A stretch of 64,000 nt of DNA from Bradyrhizobium elkanii WSM2783. Lineage in GTDB: Bacteria; Pseudomonadota; Alphaproteobacteria; Rhizobiales; Xanthobacteraceae. Both the position numbers and the translations under genes were made by a program. The notes under the pieces are model-generated. The model saw nothing but the letters and a program-made list of their open reading frames with translations, was not told the origin of the DNA and ran no database searches. Every line of letters starts with the position of its first letter. The stretch's first letter is position 1. This document shows, piece after piece, positions 46,931 to 56,221 of this stretch. The stretch lies in the NCBI RefSeq assembly GCF_000472865.1, contig NZ_AXAP01000019.1, forward strand, positions 47,971 to 111,970, in the 5' to 3' direction.

Positions 46931-47550
46931 ACGACACTCCTCCCTCGAAATTCCTCTCACCTGATATCGCGGCCACTCGGCACCGCTTGGTCCGCATTGT
47001 GGCGGCGGTCCCGAGTCTGGTTTTCCTCGGAATTGCCGCACTGCTCGCGGTGCGGCTTGGCGTCGACAACCCGTCACTCGTGCCGTCCGCCCTGATCGGT
47101 AGGCCAGTGCCGCAATTCGCGTTGGCGCCGCTTGAAGGGCTCGCCACGCCCGGGCCGCCCGGCCTGTCGAGCGCCGACCTGAAGGCAGGGCATGTGACGC
47201 TTGTGAACGTGTTCGCGTCCTGGTGTGTCGAATGTCATAGCGAGCACGAGGCGCTCATGGCCTTGTCGCGTGAACCGGCGCTGCGGCAGCATGGGGTAAA
47301 GCTTACTGGCATCATCTACAAGGACGATCCAGGGAGTGCGCGGAGCTATCTCAATGCCAAGGGGAATCCGTTCGCACAGGTCGGCATTGACCCGTCCGGC
47401 AGGACCGGTATTGATTTCGGCGTCTATGGCGTCCCCGAGACCTACGTAGTCAAAGGAAACGGGACCATCGCCTACAAGCTGGTGGGCGGCATCTCGGACG
47501 CGACGCGTCCCGCTTTGATGGCGGCAATCGCAAGCGCGCAACGGCCATGA
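46927..47550 (+). CDS. ccmG: Thiol:disulfide interchange protein CcmG/DsbE
   Basis: A 207-residue periplasmic thioredoxin-fold protein with an N-terminal membrane anchor (SLVFLGIAALLAVRLGVDNP). The active site is W99-C-V-E-C103 in LVNVFASWCVECHSEHEALM; most relatives have proline at the fourth position (WCVPC), so the redox potential may differ. Later segments YKDDPGSARSYLNAKGNPFA, GVYGVPETYVV and GTIAYKLVGGI are typical. It reduces apocytochrome cysteines. Translationally coupled to ccmD. Confidence 0.93.
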   Translation: MNDTPPSKFLSPDIAATRHRLVRIVAAVPSLVFLGIAALLAVRLGVDNPSLVPSALIGRPVPQFALAPLEGLATPGPPGLSSADLKAGHVTLVNVFASWCVECHSEHEALMALSREPALRQHGVKLTGIIYKDDPGSARSYLNAKGNPFAQVGIDPSGRTGIDFGVYGVPETYVVKGNGTIAYKLVGGISDATRPALMAAIASAQRP

Positions 47551-47764
47551 CGGCTACTTTGCTAAGTCTCGATCCATATACGACAGGTCCAACAAGTCTG
47601 ATCTTGTCCGTACGCGCGGCGTCACTGGCCTGCGCCACGGGCAGGCGATCGATCGGCTCGAAGGAGCTGCACTACAGGAGCATTTTGGTCGTAGAGAATG
47701 GCGAGCGTACCATCTTTTGCAAGGTCACGCGTTCGCGGAAGTCGGCGGTAGAGGACCTTGAGAC

Positions 47765-48655
47765 ATGCTTTGGCTTGCGTTCGCAATGATGACGGCCGCG
47801 GTCTCGCTGGCGCTGCTCCGGCCGCTCTCGGCGCGGCAGCAAGAGCGTAACCCGCGCGCTTCCGACATCGCTTTCTATCGAAGCCTATTGGTTGAAACGG
47901 ATGATGATGTCCGCCGAGGCTTAGTCGCGGCTGAGGATGCCGCGGCCGCGCGAGCCGAAATTGCGCGCCGGCTGCTCGCCTCCGTCGACTCCGTGCGGAA
48001 GGATCGGCCGCATGCATCGGTGCGACCGAGGCGCATCCGCGCCGTTCTGACGATTGTTGTGGTGCTGCCGTTTATCGCTCTGGCGCTTTATCTTAGGGTG
48101 GGCGCGCCTAACCAACTTGACATGCCAGCATCACGCCGGACGGGTGGAGAGTTCAACCCCACGGCTGTAATCCCCAGGATCGGAGCGCAACACGCGGCCG
48201 ACCTCAACGACGGACACGGCCTCCAGGCGATCGCGGTCGAGCAAGACGGCAGCACAGAAAAAGCGAGGCAACTCTGGGAGGCGCTACGGGCGGATTCGCT
48301 ATCCGACGCGCCGTGGATGGATGCTGTGCATCCGCATTTGGCTGCTATTGCCGGAGCGCCGCAGCCGGGCGTGGAGGCCGCGCGCTCCGGCTTAGACAGT
48401 ACTGGCGTTGCGGCGCCGCCTCCGGAGCAGAGGGCGGAGGTGACCAGTGCGATGGTGGAGGGACTCGCTGGGAAGCCCGCGAAGGACGATCACGATCTCG
48501 ACGGGTGGCTGAATTGATCAGGGCCTACGCGGTCGCGTGTAAGCAAGAGAAGGTCGAAGAGGCCGTGGCAAATGCGCGGGTTAGGCATTCGGACAACATG
48601 AAGCGTTGGCACGCGTTGATGAGTTCGTCAAGCAGCTCGGGCTGAAAGGACAAAT
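47765..48655 (+). pseudogene. ccmI: Cytochrome c maturation protein CcmI (CycH), frameshifted
   Basis: From ATG 47765: an N-terminal helix (MLWLAFAMMTAAVSLALLRP), the arginine/glutamate helix (FYRSLLVETDDDVRRGLVAA), a second membrane helix (IRAVLTIVVVLPFIALALYL) and TPR-like sequence (LQAIAVEQDGSTEKARQLWE; MVEGLAGKPAKDDHDLDGWL). The stop at 48517 interrupts; the family continuation LIRAYAVACKQEKVEEAVAN is in another frame, and the end EFVKQLGLKGQI is in a third, running into ccmE. CcmI normally holds apocytochrome for ligation. Either the gene is broken or the sequence has errors; the TPR region also appears short. About 215 bases separate it from ccmG. Confidence 0.8.
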
Positions 48656-48656
48656 T

Positions 48657-49112
48657 TTGGCAAGAAAGAAAAGGCGCCTTCTCCTCATCGGCGCGGCTGG
48701 CATAACTTTGGCGATCGCGATGAGTCTCGTACTCTTTGCGCTACGCGACAGCATCGTCTTCTTCTACGGGCCGACCGAAATGGCCGAGAAAGCGCCGCCG
48801 TTGGGAACGCGGCTGCGCATCGGCGGGCTGGTGGAGCAGGGCTCACTGATACATGAGGGCCCGTCGACCGTCACGTTCGCGGTGACCGACCTTAAGAAGC
48901 ACATCAAGGTCATCTACACAGGATTGCTACCCGATCTCTTCCGGGAAGGGCAGGGTGTCGTGGCCGAGGGCACGGTGGAAGGTCCAAGCCTCTTCCATGC
49001 CGACACTGTGCTCGCCAAACATGATGAGCGCTACATGCCCAAGGACGTGGCCGACGGGCTCAAACGGCAGGGTATTTGGCGTGACGGCGAGCAATCCGCG
49101 CAGACACAATAG
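48657..49112 (+). CDS. ccmE: Cytochrome c-type biogenesis haem chaperone CcmE
   Basis: A 151-residue membrane-anchored protein: basic start (MARKKRRLL), one helix (LIGAAGITLAIAMSLVLFAL), then the OB-fold domain (RLRIGGLVEQGSLIHEGPST; VIYTGLLPDLFREGQGVVAE). The covalent haem-binding His122 and Tyr126 lie in LAKHDERYMP. The start is TTG 48657, inside the end of the broken ccmI. It carries haem from CcmC to CcmF/H. Confidence 0.93.
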   Translation: MARKKRRLLLIGAAGITLAIAMSLVLFALRDSIVFFYGPTEMAEKAPPLGTRLRIGGLVEQGSLIHEGPSTVTFAVTDLKKHIKVIYTGLLPDLFREGQGVVAEGTVEGPSLFHADTVLAKHDERYMPKDVADGLKRQGIWRDGEQSAQTQ

Positions 49113-49154
49113 AGTTGCCGTTTATGGTTCATATCAGCGTCCAGGAGTGACAGG

Positions 49155-51152
49155 GTGATCGTCGAAACGGGACATTATGCGCTCGCCCTAGCCTTAGCGG
49201 TCACACTGCTGCAGTCGGTTCTGCCGATCTGGGGTACTCGCCGCGGCGATCTCGGGCTCGCCTCGATGGCGGTGCCTTCCGCGATTACCCAATTTGCGCT
49301 GGTGGCCTATGCCTTTGCGGCGTTGACCTACGCTCATGTGGTGTCCGACTTCAGTCTCGTAACGGTCGTTGAGAATTCGCATACCACCAAGCCGCTCGTC
49401 TACAAGATCGCGGGCGTCTGGGGCAATCATGAAGGATCTATGCTGCTCTGGGTCTTAATCCTGGCGATCTTCGGAGCCGCGGTGGCGAGCTTTGGCCGCG
49501 GCATGGCAGATGAACTGCGGGCCAATACCCTGGCGGTCCAGGGCTGGATCGCGTTTGCCTTCCTACTGTTCATTCTGCTCACATCCGACCCCTTCGCGCG
49601 CCGATTTCCCGCACCCTTCGAGGGGCAAGACCTCAATCCGTTGCTTCAGGACCCTAGCCTCGCGATACATCCGCCGCTGCTCTATCTCGGCTATGTCGGC
49701 TTCTCGATTGTGTTCTCCTTCGCGGCGGCGGCGCTGATTAGCGGCCGCGTCGATGCCGCCTGGGCCCGATACATTCGACCATGGGCACTGATCGCCTGGA
49801 GTTTCCTGACGCTCGGCATCGCGATGGGTTCTTACTGGGCCTATTACACCCTGGGCTGGGGTGGATTCTGGTTCTGGGATCCGGTGGAGAATGCCTCGTT
49901 GATGCCCTGGCTCGCGGGCACGGCGCTGCTGCATTCTGCGGCCGTCATGGAAAAGAGAGACGCGCTCAAGATCTGGACCATCTTCCTCGCGATTCTCACC
50001 TTCTCGCTTTCGCTGCTCGGCACGTTCCTGGTCCGCTCGGGCGTGCTTACCTCGGTGCACTCCTTCGCCAGCGACCCATCACGCGGCCTCTTCATCCTCG
50101 TGATCCTTATCCTCTTTATCGGCGGGTCGCTCGTTCTCTTCGTTTGGCGCGCTCCGGCCTTGCGACCCGGCGGCCTGTTCGCGCCTGTGTCTCGGGAAGG
50201 TGCGCTCGTGATCAACAACCTGATGCTGACCATCTGTTGCGGTATCGTCCTCACCGGTACCCTTTACCCTCTGGTACTTGAGACCTTGACCGGCGACAAG
50301 ATTTCGGTCGGCGCGCCGTTTTTCAATCTGACGTTCGCCCCGTTGGTCCTTCCCATCCTGCTATTAATGCCGATCGGCCAGTCGCTTTCTTGGAAGCGCG
50401 GCGACTTTCTCGGCGCAGCGCAACGGGTGATGGTTGCGGCGGCGGCGGGCGTGGCCCTTTCACTAGTTCTGGTGGCGGCCCTGCGTGGCGGGCCGGTCCT
50501 CGCTCCGATAGGTGTGGGCTTGGCGGTCTATCTGATCCTTGGATCGTCCAGCGAACTAGTGTCGCGGATCTGGGCCAAAGGGCAGGCCTGGCGGGTAACT
50601 TTGGCCCGCGCGACTGGGCTTCCGCGTTCGGCTTGGGGCACGGCTATCGCCCACGCGGGGCTCGGCGTGACACTGTTGGGGCTCGCCGCAACCGGTTGGG
50701 GCGTGGAACAGATCGCGGCGGTCAAGCCGGGGCAGACGGTCGATCTCGGACCCTATCAAGCCACCATAGTCAAGCTTGAGGAGCGACAGGGCCCCAACTA
50801 TTCCGAAATAGGGGTCCGTGCGATTATCAGCCAGGATGGGTCGACGGTAACAACGATTGAACCGGCCAAGCGCACGTTTCCGGTGCGCCAGACTACGATA
50901 ACGGAAGCCGGCATCGTGACCCTAGGTTTCGGGCAGGTCTACATCTCGCTCGGAGACCAGCACCCGGATGGTTCTATTGATGCCCGCATGTTCTGGAAGC
51001 CGCTCGTTACGTTAATCTGGATTGGCGCGATCGTGATGGCGATCGGAGGAATTGTGTCGTTGTCCGATCGCCGTCTCAGGATCGGCTTTGCGCGTCGTGC
51101 CATTCGCGGCCGCCTCTCTGGCGATCCTGTAGCGCCGCAGCCCGCAGAATGA
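49155..51152 (+). CDS. ccmF: Haem lyase subunit CcmF
   Basis: A 665-residue multi-pass membrane protein that ligates haem to apocytochrome c. The haem-handling WWD motif is GWGGFWFWDPVENASLMPWL; other landmarks are GVWGNHEGSMLLWVLIL, FEGQDLNPLLQDPSLAIHPP and LTSVHSFASDPSRGLFIL. GTG 49155 is supported by AGGAG seven bases upstream. Its end overlaps the ccmH start (ATGA). No defect seen. Confidence 0.96.
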   Translation: MIVETGHYALALALAVTLLQSVLPIWGTRRGDLGLASMAVPSAITQFALVAYAFAALTYAHVVSDFSLVTVVENSHTTKPLVYKIAGVWGNHEGSMLLWVLILAIFGAAVASFGRGMADELRANTLAVQGWIAFAFLLFILLTSDPFARRFPAPFEGQDLNPLLQDPSLAIHPPLLYLGYVGFSIVFSFAAAALISGRVDAAWARYIRPWALIAWSFLTLGIAMGSYWAYYTLGWGGFWFWDPVENASLMPWLAGTALLHSAAVMEKRDALKIWTIFLAILTFSLSLLGTFLVRSGVLTSVHSFASDPSRGLFILVILILFIGGSLVLFVWRAPALRPGGLFAPVSREGALVINNLMLTICCGIVLTGTLYPLVLETLTGDKISVGAPFFNLTFAPLVLPILLLMPIGQSLSWKRGDFLGAAQRVMVAAAAGVALSLVLVAALRGGPVLAPIGVGLAVYLILGSSSELVSRIWAKGQAWRVTLARATGLPRSAWGTAIAHAGLGVTLLGLAATGWGVEQIAAVKPGQTVDLGPYQATIVKLEERQGPNYSEIGVRAIISQDGSTVTTIEPAKRTFPVRQTTITEAGIVTLGFGQVYISLGDQHPDGSIDARMFWKPLVTLIWIGAIVMAIGGIVSLSDRRLRIGFARRAIRGRLSGDPVAPQPAE

Positions 51153-51631
51153 CCGCGCTCCGTCGCTTTCTCATTCTTTTGGTCGTGTTCGCGGGGCTCG
51201 CGCCCGGTCTGGCGAGCGCGGTTCAGCCCGACGAGATCCTCGCCGATTCAAAGCTCGAAGCGCGCGCGCGGGGAATTTCCGTTGGGCTGCGCTGTCTTGT
51301 CTGTCAGAACCAGTCGATCGACGATTCGAGCGCGGAGCTTGCGCGGGATCTCCGGCTACTGGTTCGCGAACGTCTGAAGGCGGGCGACAGCGACGCGCAG
51401 GTGCGCGATTTCCTGGTGCGGCGCTATGGAAATTTCATCCTGTTGAAACCGCCATTCGACTCGGAAACCGCCCTACTCTGGGGCACGCCGGCCCTCCTGT
51501 TTGTGGCAGGCGCGATCCCGCTTCTTCTCGGACTGCGCCGCCGCAGGCGGTCCCCGCCGCCTGATCCGCTGAGCCAAGCCGAGTGCGACCGGCTCGCGCT
51601 GGTATTGAACGCCGATATTCCTTCAGAGTGA
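51149..51631 (+). CDS. ccmH: Cytochrome c maturation thiol-reductase CcmH (CycL)
   Basis: A 160-residue periplasmic protein with a signal peptide (FLILLVVFAGLAPGLASAV), the active-site motif LRCLVCQNQSIDDSSAELAR, the three-helix domain (LLVRERLKAGDSDAQVRDFL; RRYGNFILLKPPF) and a C-terminal membrane helix (LLWGTPALLFVAGAIPLLLG). It keeps the apocytochrome CXXCH reduced for ligation. It ends the plus-strand ccm run and converges on ccmB. Confidence 0.95.
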   Translation: MTALRRFLILLVVFAGLAPGLASAVQPDEILADSKLEARARGISVGLRCLVCQNQSIDDSSAELARDLRLLVRERLKAGDSDAQVRDFLVRRYGNFILLKPPFDSETALLWGTPALLFVAGAIPLLLGLRRRRRSPPPDPLSQAECDRLALVLNADIPSE

Positions 51632-51805
51632 TTTTGGGATTAGTCGGATCGTTTTATCTTGCGATATGCACGTGCCGAGGCATTTCACCTCTTCGCTTCA
51701 AGCGTCGACTCGAACTGCGGCGTTAGTCATACCGCGCCACAGATTGGAGCCGTTTCACTGACGTGATCCGCTTCGGAACGAACTTATTTCCACCGCTTGC
51801 TTCCT

Positions 51806-52477
51806 TTATTCCGCCGCCCCGCGAAGCGCGGCGGCTGCAGCGATCGGCGCGAGCGCAAAGGACGCGAGACCAAGCGCGCAGAGGATCAGAAAGGGCGTTA
51901 GGAATGACACCGTGCCACTCGCCGCCGCCGAGGCCGCCGAGACGCTAAAGATCATCACTGGCACCGCCAGCGGTACGACAAGAATCGAGAGCAGAAGGCC
52001 GCCGCGTCGCAACGTGACGGTAAGAGCTGCCCCGATCGCGCCCAGAAAAGTTAGAGCTGGTGTGCCTACTAGCAGGCTCACGGTCACTCCCCCGAGCGCC
52101 GGGCCATCCAGGGCCAACATCAGGCCGAACAGAGGAGAGAGGATCACCAGCGGCAGCCCTGTCGCGCACCAGTGAGCTAGGCACTTTACCAGGACAACGA
52201 GTTCTAGAGGTGCCGGTGACAGAAGCATCTGGTCTAGCGAACCATCCTCGTGGTCGGCTTGGAACAACCGGTCAAGGCCTAGCAGAGTCGCCAGGAATGC
52301 TCCGAGCCACAGGATGGCCGGACCTATTCTCGATAGCAGGTTCAAGTCGGGTCCGATCGCGAAGGGCACGATCGTGACGAGACCGAGGAAGAAGATTATC
52401 GCGAGAGACCCTCCGCCGCCGATGCGGCGCGATAGCACGAGATCGCGGTAAAAAACGGCTCGAAGAGTATCTGTCAT
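51806..52477 (-). CDS. ccmB: Haem exporter permease CcmB
   Basis: A 223-residue six-helix permease of the CcmAB ABC complex: RAVFYRDLVLSRRIGGGGSL, FAIGPDLNLLSRIGPAILWL, LDRLFQADHEDGSLDQMLLS and GTPALTFLGAIGAALTVTLR. The complex uses ATP to release holo-CcmE. I chose ATG 52477 (MTDTLRAV), with GGAGG just upstream; the open frame extends to 52618, overlapping ccmA. It follows ccmA on the minus strand. Confidence 0.93.
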   Translation of the reverse strand: MTDTLRAVFYRDLVLSRRIGGGGSLAIIFFLGLVTIVPFAIGPDLNLLSRIGPAILWLGAFLATLLGLDRLFQADHEDGSLDQMLLSPAPLELVVLVKCLAHWCATGLPLVILSPLFGLMLALDGPALGGVTVSLLVGTPALTFLGAIGAALTVTLRRGGLLLSILVVPLAVPVMIFSVSAASAAASGTVSFLTPFLILCALGLASFALAPIAAAAALRGAAE

Positions 52478-52604
52478 GGCCTCCATCCGCCGCCGCCATA
52501 GCGGTGTGACCGTCTCCCTTGAGGAAAAGGATCGGCCAGGCCTTGTTTCTCGCTCCGGGGCGCATGGAAGCGAAGCAGGCGGGTATGGCGCCACGGCACT
52601 GCTC

Positions 52605-53231
52605 TCATTGCGCCTCAAGCCTCAGTTCGAGGGTCCCTGGCAGACCGAGTGGTTCGTGGGTCGCCGCAAGCACCAAGCCGCCGCGTCCGAGATGATCGGC
52701 CACAATACCCATCAGCATGACACGTGCGGCTCGGTCAAGTGCGGTCAATGGCTCATCGAGCAGCCATAGAGGGCGGTCAGCGGCCAGCAGTCGGGCCAAG
52801 GCGACGCGGCGGCGCTGACCTGCCGAAAGGTAGCCGACCGGCAGGTCGACAACGTGCGCGAGCTCGACGCGGTCGAGCGCCTCCCGAGGGGGCAGCCGGG
52901 CCTGCCCGGAAAGGGTCAGACCGAATTGGATGTTTTCGCGAGCGGTCAGCGCGGACTTCAACCCGTCGAGGTGACCCACGTAGTGGACGCGCTCTGCGAG
53001 AGGCGCCAGATCCTTGGCTCCCCACTCGTTCAACGACGCGCAGCCGGACGCCGGGGGTAAGAAGCCGGCGATCACACGCAGCAGGGTTGATTTGCCCACG
53101 CCATTTGAGCCCGTTACTTCGCCGAGCTGTCCGGCGTCCAGCCGTAACGATACGCCACGGAGTACGGTGCGCCCACCGCGCACGACCCAGAGGTCCGCGA
53201 CTTGGAGATGGCAGGATTGTGTGTGGCTCAT
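52605..53231 (-). CDS. ccmA: Haem exporter ATP-binding protein CcmA
   Basis: A 208-residue ABC ATPase: Walker A GSNGVGKST, Q-loop region VHYVGHLDGLKSALTARENI, signature LSAGQRRRVALARLL, Walker B LWLLDEPLTALD and the switch histidine in ATHEP. It partners CcmB. In most relatives ccmA and ccmB immediately precede ccmC; here they sit on the opposite strand beyond ccmH, downstream of hemA. Confidence 0.95.
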   Translation of the reverse strand: MSHTQSCHLQVADLWVVRGGRTVLRGVSLRLDAGQLGEVTGSNGVGKSTLLRVIAGFLPPASGCASLNEWGAKDLAPLAERVHYVGHLDGLKSALTARENIQFGLTLSGQARLPPREALDRVELAHVVDLPVGYLSAGQRRRVALARLLAADRPLWLLDEPLTALDRAARVMLMGIVADHLGRGGLVLAATHEPLGLPGTLELRLEAQ

Positions 53232-53519
53232 CTTCGCTTTCAGTCAGCTATGCCCCGCGCCGTTCGCGTTTTTAGAACGCTCCCCTGCTTGCTTCTCGCT
53301 CGCCGCGGCGCGAGCCCAGGTTGGCATCACATCGCGTGAGAGATCCGACTTAGCGGCACGGGTGCCAGACGTGACGCCACGTTTGGGCCGATGACTCCGA
53401 CCCTGGCGGAACTTCGGTGGCTCGGCCCAGGCTCGCCTCTTGGCCGAACCATCGGAGCGCCCTGTTCGCGTGTGGCCGAGCACCCGCTGTCGAGAACCCA
53501 ACTCGCCCAGGGACACGGT

Positions 53520-54887
53520 TCAATCCAAAGCCAGGGTATCCCAGGTCTCGACGAGCGCGGCCGTTAGTTTGGCTATGTGTGCCGCCCGGTGTAGCGGCGA
53601 GGGCGTGATGCGCAAACGCTCGGTGCCGCGTGGGACAGTAGGGTAGTTGATCGGCTGGATGTAGATGGCGTGGTGCTCAAGCAGGTGATCGGCAGCCGCC
53701 TTGCACCGCTCTGCATCACCGACCATCACCGGCACGATGTGAGTGTCGGTGGCGAGCACCGGCAGACCGGCGGCCTTGAGCGCGGTCTTTGTTGCCGCCG
53801 CCTGTCGCTGGTGTGCCTCGCGCTCGGCATTCGAGTGCTTGAGGTAGCGCACAGAAGTGAGGGCAGCGGCGGCAACCGCAGGCGGCAGGGCTGTAGTGAA
53901 GATGAAGCCCGAGGCGAAGCTGCGTACCGCATCGCAGATTGTCGGCGAGGCCGCGATGTAGCCCCCGATGCAGCCGAAGCCTTTGGCGAGGGTGCCCTCG
54001 ATTACATCTAGGCGGTGCATCACGCCGTCGCGCTCGCTGATCCCGCCGCCGCGGGGGCCGTAAAGGCCGACCGCGTGGACCTCGTCGAGGTAAGTCATCG
54101 CGCCGTACTGATCCGCAAGGTCGCAGATCCTGCCGATAGGTGCCACATCGCCGTCCATGGAGTAGACGGACTCGAACACGATGAGCTTAGGGCGGTCGCC
54201 CGCCTCCTGTAGCAACGCCTCAAGATGGCCGTGATCGTTGTGGCGGAAGATCCGCTTCTCGCAGCCCGATTGACGGATGCCTTCGATTATCGAGTTGTGG
54301 TTGAAGGCGTCGGAAAGGATCAAGCAGTCCGGGATCAGCTTGGCGATCGTCGAGATGCCGGCCTGGTTCGAGATGTAGCCCGAGGTGAAGACGAGGCTCG
54401 CCTCCTTGCCGTGCAAGTCGGCGAGCTCGCGCTCAAGGTCCACCAGTGCCGAGTTATTTCCCGCGATGTTGCGCGTGCCGCCCGCGCCGACGCCGCAGCA
54501 CCGGGCAGTCTCGATCATCGCGGCCACGACCTCAGGGCGCTGCCCCATGCCGAGGTAGTCATTGGAGCACCAGACCGTGATCTCGGTGATCATCCCGTCG
54601 CGCCGGCGCCACTTGGCGACCGGGAAGCGGCCAGAAATGCGCTCGATGTCGGTGAAAACACGGTAGCGCCGCTCATCGTGCAGACGATCAAGGGCCTTGC
54701 GGAGGTGGCGCTCGTACGCTTGGTCAGCGCCCTTCGTGTCCTCCGGCCTGGACGCGACCCTTGCCGGCAAGTGCACGGCTGGCGCTCCTTGCCCCGACAT
54801 CGCGCTCGAGCACGGACATGCTTCGCCAGCACGCGCGCGAGTTTGAAGTCTCGCCAGCAATTCCGCTCCTGTAACGTGATCTGCCAT
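53520..54887 (-). CDS. hemA: 5-aminolevulinate synthase
   Basis: A 455-residue PLP enzyme condensing glycine and succinyl-CoA to 5-aminolevulinate, the first haem-synthesis step in alphaproteobacteria. Motifs: [72 protein letters not shown] and the PLP lysine K302 in [13 protein letters not shown]. It is about 50 residues longer than typical bacterial enzymes because of an N-terminal extension containing Cys-Pro-Cys (ACPCSSAM); ATG 54887 starts it and an internal ATG at residue 30 could be an alternative. Upstream of ccmA on the same strand. Confidence 0.95.
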   Translation of the reverse strand: MADHVTGAELLARLQTRARAGEACPCSSAMSGQGAPAVHLPARVASRPEDTKGADQAYERHLRKALDRLHDERRYRVFTDIERISGRFPVAKWRRRDGMITEITVWCSNDYLGMGQRPEVVAAMIETARCCGVGAGGTRNIAGNNSALVDLERELADLHGKEASLVFTSGYISNQAGISTIAKLIPDCLILSDAFNHNSIIEGIRQSGCEKRIFRHNDHGHLEALLQEAGDRPKLIVFESVYSMDGDVAPIGRICDLADQYGAMTYLDEVHAVGLYGPRGGGISERDGVMHRLDVIEGTLAKGFGCIGGYIAASPTICDAVRSFASGFIFTTALPPAVAAAALTSVRYLKHSNAEREAHQRQAAATKTALKAAGLPVLATDTHIVPVMVGDAERCKAAADHLLEHHAIYIQPINYPTVPRGTERLRITPSPLHRAAHIAKLTAALVETWDTLALD

Positions 54888-55149
54888 GGTTGTCAGGCCC
54901 TAAAGCTGAAGCCCCGGTTGTCCATGGCTCATTATCTTTCAGGCCCTCTCGGCTCGCACAAGTTATTGTTTGTATGCCCTCTGATTATTGCCATGTGCAT
55001 CGGCAAAATGCGATCTTTGGTGTGAACTTGCAAAGGCAAGTAGCGCGAACCAGCCACCTCCATGACAAGAATGCAGTCCGCCGCCTTGCGCTCGGTCGCG
55101 AGACATGCGCGGCCGCGTTTGTGGCGCGTCGGCGGTCCATCAGTTTATC

Positions 55150-55930
55150 TAGCAGTCTGCTGAAAAAACCCGGTTCGGCGGCGGAGGCCGCAACGCCGGT
55201 CAATTCCACCGGGTGCACACCATGGCGGTCGACGAGCTTGGCGACGTCTATAACCGCCGCCCTGAAATTGAAATTCGCGGAGAACGGCATCGGCTTTTCT
55301 CTTATGGGCGTGGCACCTGGTGATGCGGTGCTCGAAGTAATTTTGCTGGGCGGGCCTGCGCCGGGACGAGTTTCGGAACGGGGATCAGGTTGTAGGCGAT
55401 CAGGTTTAGCATGAAGTCGGCTGCAATGCGACAGATGACGCGATGTTTTGTTTTGCGCATTGTGCCATGCTGCTTGCCCCAACCGAAGATGCATTCGATC
55501 ACCGGCCGGCCCGATTGCGGCATGCCATAGCCTTGGTGGCGCGTGGTCCGTTCGTCGATGGCGCTCCGGCGGCTCTTGCCAGTTCTGGTGATACCGCTGT
55601 TCTGCGTCACGTGGGGCGTGACGTTGAGGGCGCGAACATTGGTGACATGATCGGCCGTATCATAGGCTTCGTCCTCACCGGCAGTGATGCGGTGACCTTG
55701 GCTTTTTTCAGCATCCTCTCGGCGGCACGATGCTCGGCGGTGCCGTTGGCGAGAGTGAGCATGCCGGTTCTCCATCGTGGCGTGGCCTTGTGGAAGAGCT
55801 TTGCTTCCCGCACGGCGGGCCTTGCGAAGGCGACCGTCGGGATTACTGGTACTCGCATGCGTGTCGTTCTTGCGCTTCCGGCCGTGAAAGTTCGCACCGC
55901 TACAGCGAGGGGTTTTTCAGCAGACCGCTA
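55150..55930 (-). mobile_element. Decayed IS5-type element with terminal inverted repeats
   Basis: Inverted ends tagcagtctgctgaaaaaac (from 55150) and the complement of ggtttttcagcagaccgcta (55911-55930) match with one or two differences. Between them on the minus strand are transposase pieces in several frames: NFHGRKRKNDTHAS, TLANGTAEHRAAERMLKK, ITAGEDEAYDTADHVTNVRA, LNVTPHVTQNSG and the C-terminal VIECIFGWGKQHGTMRKTKH, then DFMLNLIAYNLI. At about 780 bases it is roughly half of a full element, so it has internal deletions and cannot transpose itself. Confidence 0.75.
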
Positions 55931-56221
55931 GTGAGTGCTGGACCAAGTGCACGCTCTCGACGTTAAGCGCAGAGATCGCCTCGTCGAGCTGCAACATTCA
56001 CAATTGCCATCGCCTTGCGAGGCAGCAAGGTGCCTGGCTAAGGGAGTGTCGTGTCTCGAACGATAAACTGCCCGGCATCCGCATTCCCAATCGGCATCGA
56101 TTTGATGCCAACATTCGATTTTCGCGGCCCAGGGCACCTGGGTTAAATCCCTCCTTGCTGGGCAGAGGAAGTCATTCTCATCGCCGCCGCGAGCGAATCG
56201 CGGTTTGACTGGAGAAAAATC

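Noticed and set aside
47547-47789. 80-codon frame between ccmG and ccmI with an ATGA overlap to ccmG
   Set aside because: Its coupling to ccmG is tempting, but the sequence has no ccm-family character, lacks a membrane segment and overlaps the ccmI start in another frame.
53244-53516. 90-codon minus-strand frame between hemA and ccmA
   Set aside because: Arg/Ser/Gly-rich with no start context or homology; more likely an untranslated spacer between the two genes.
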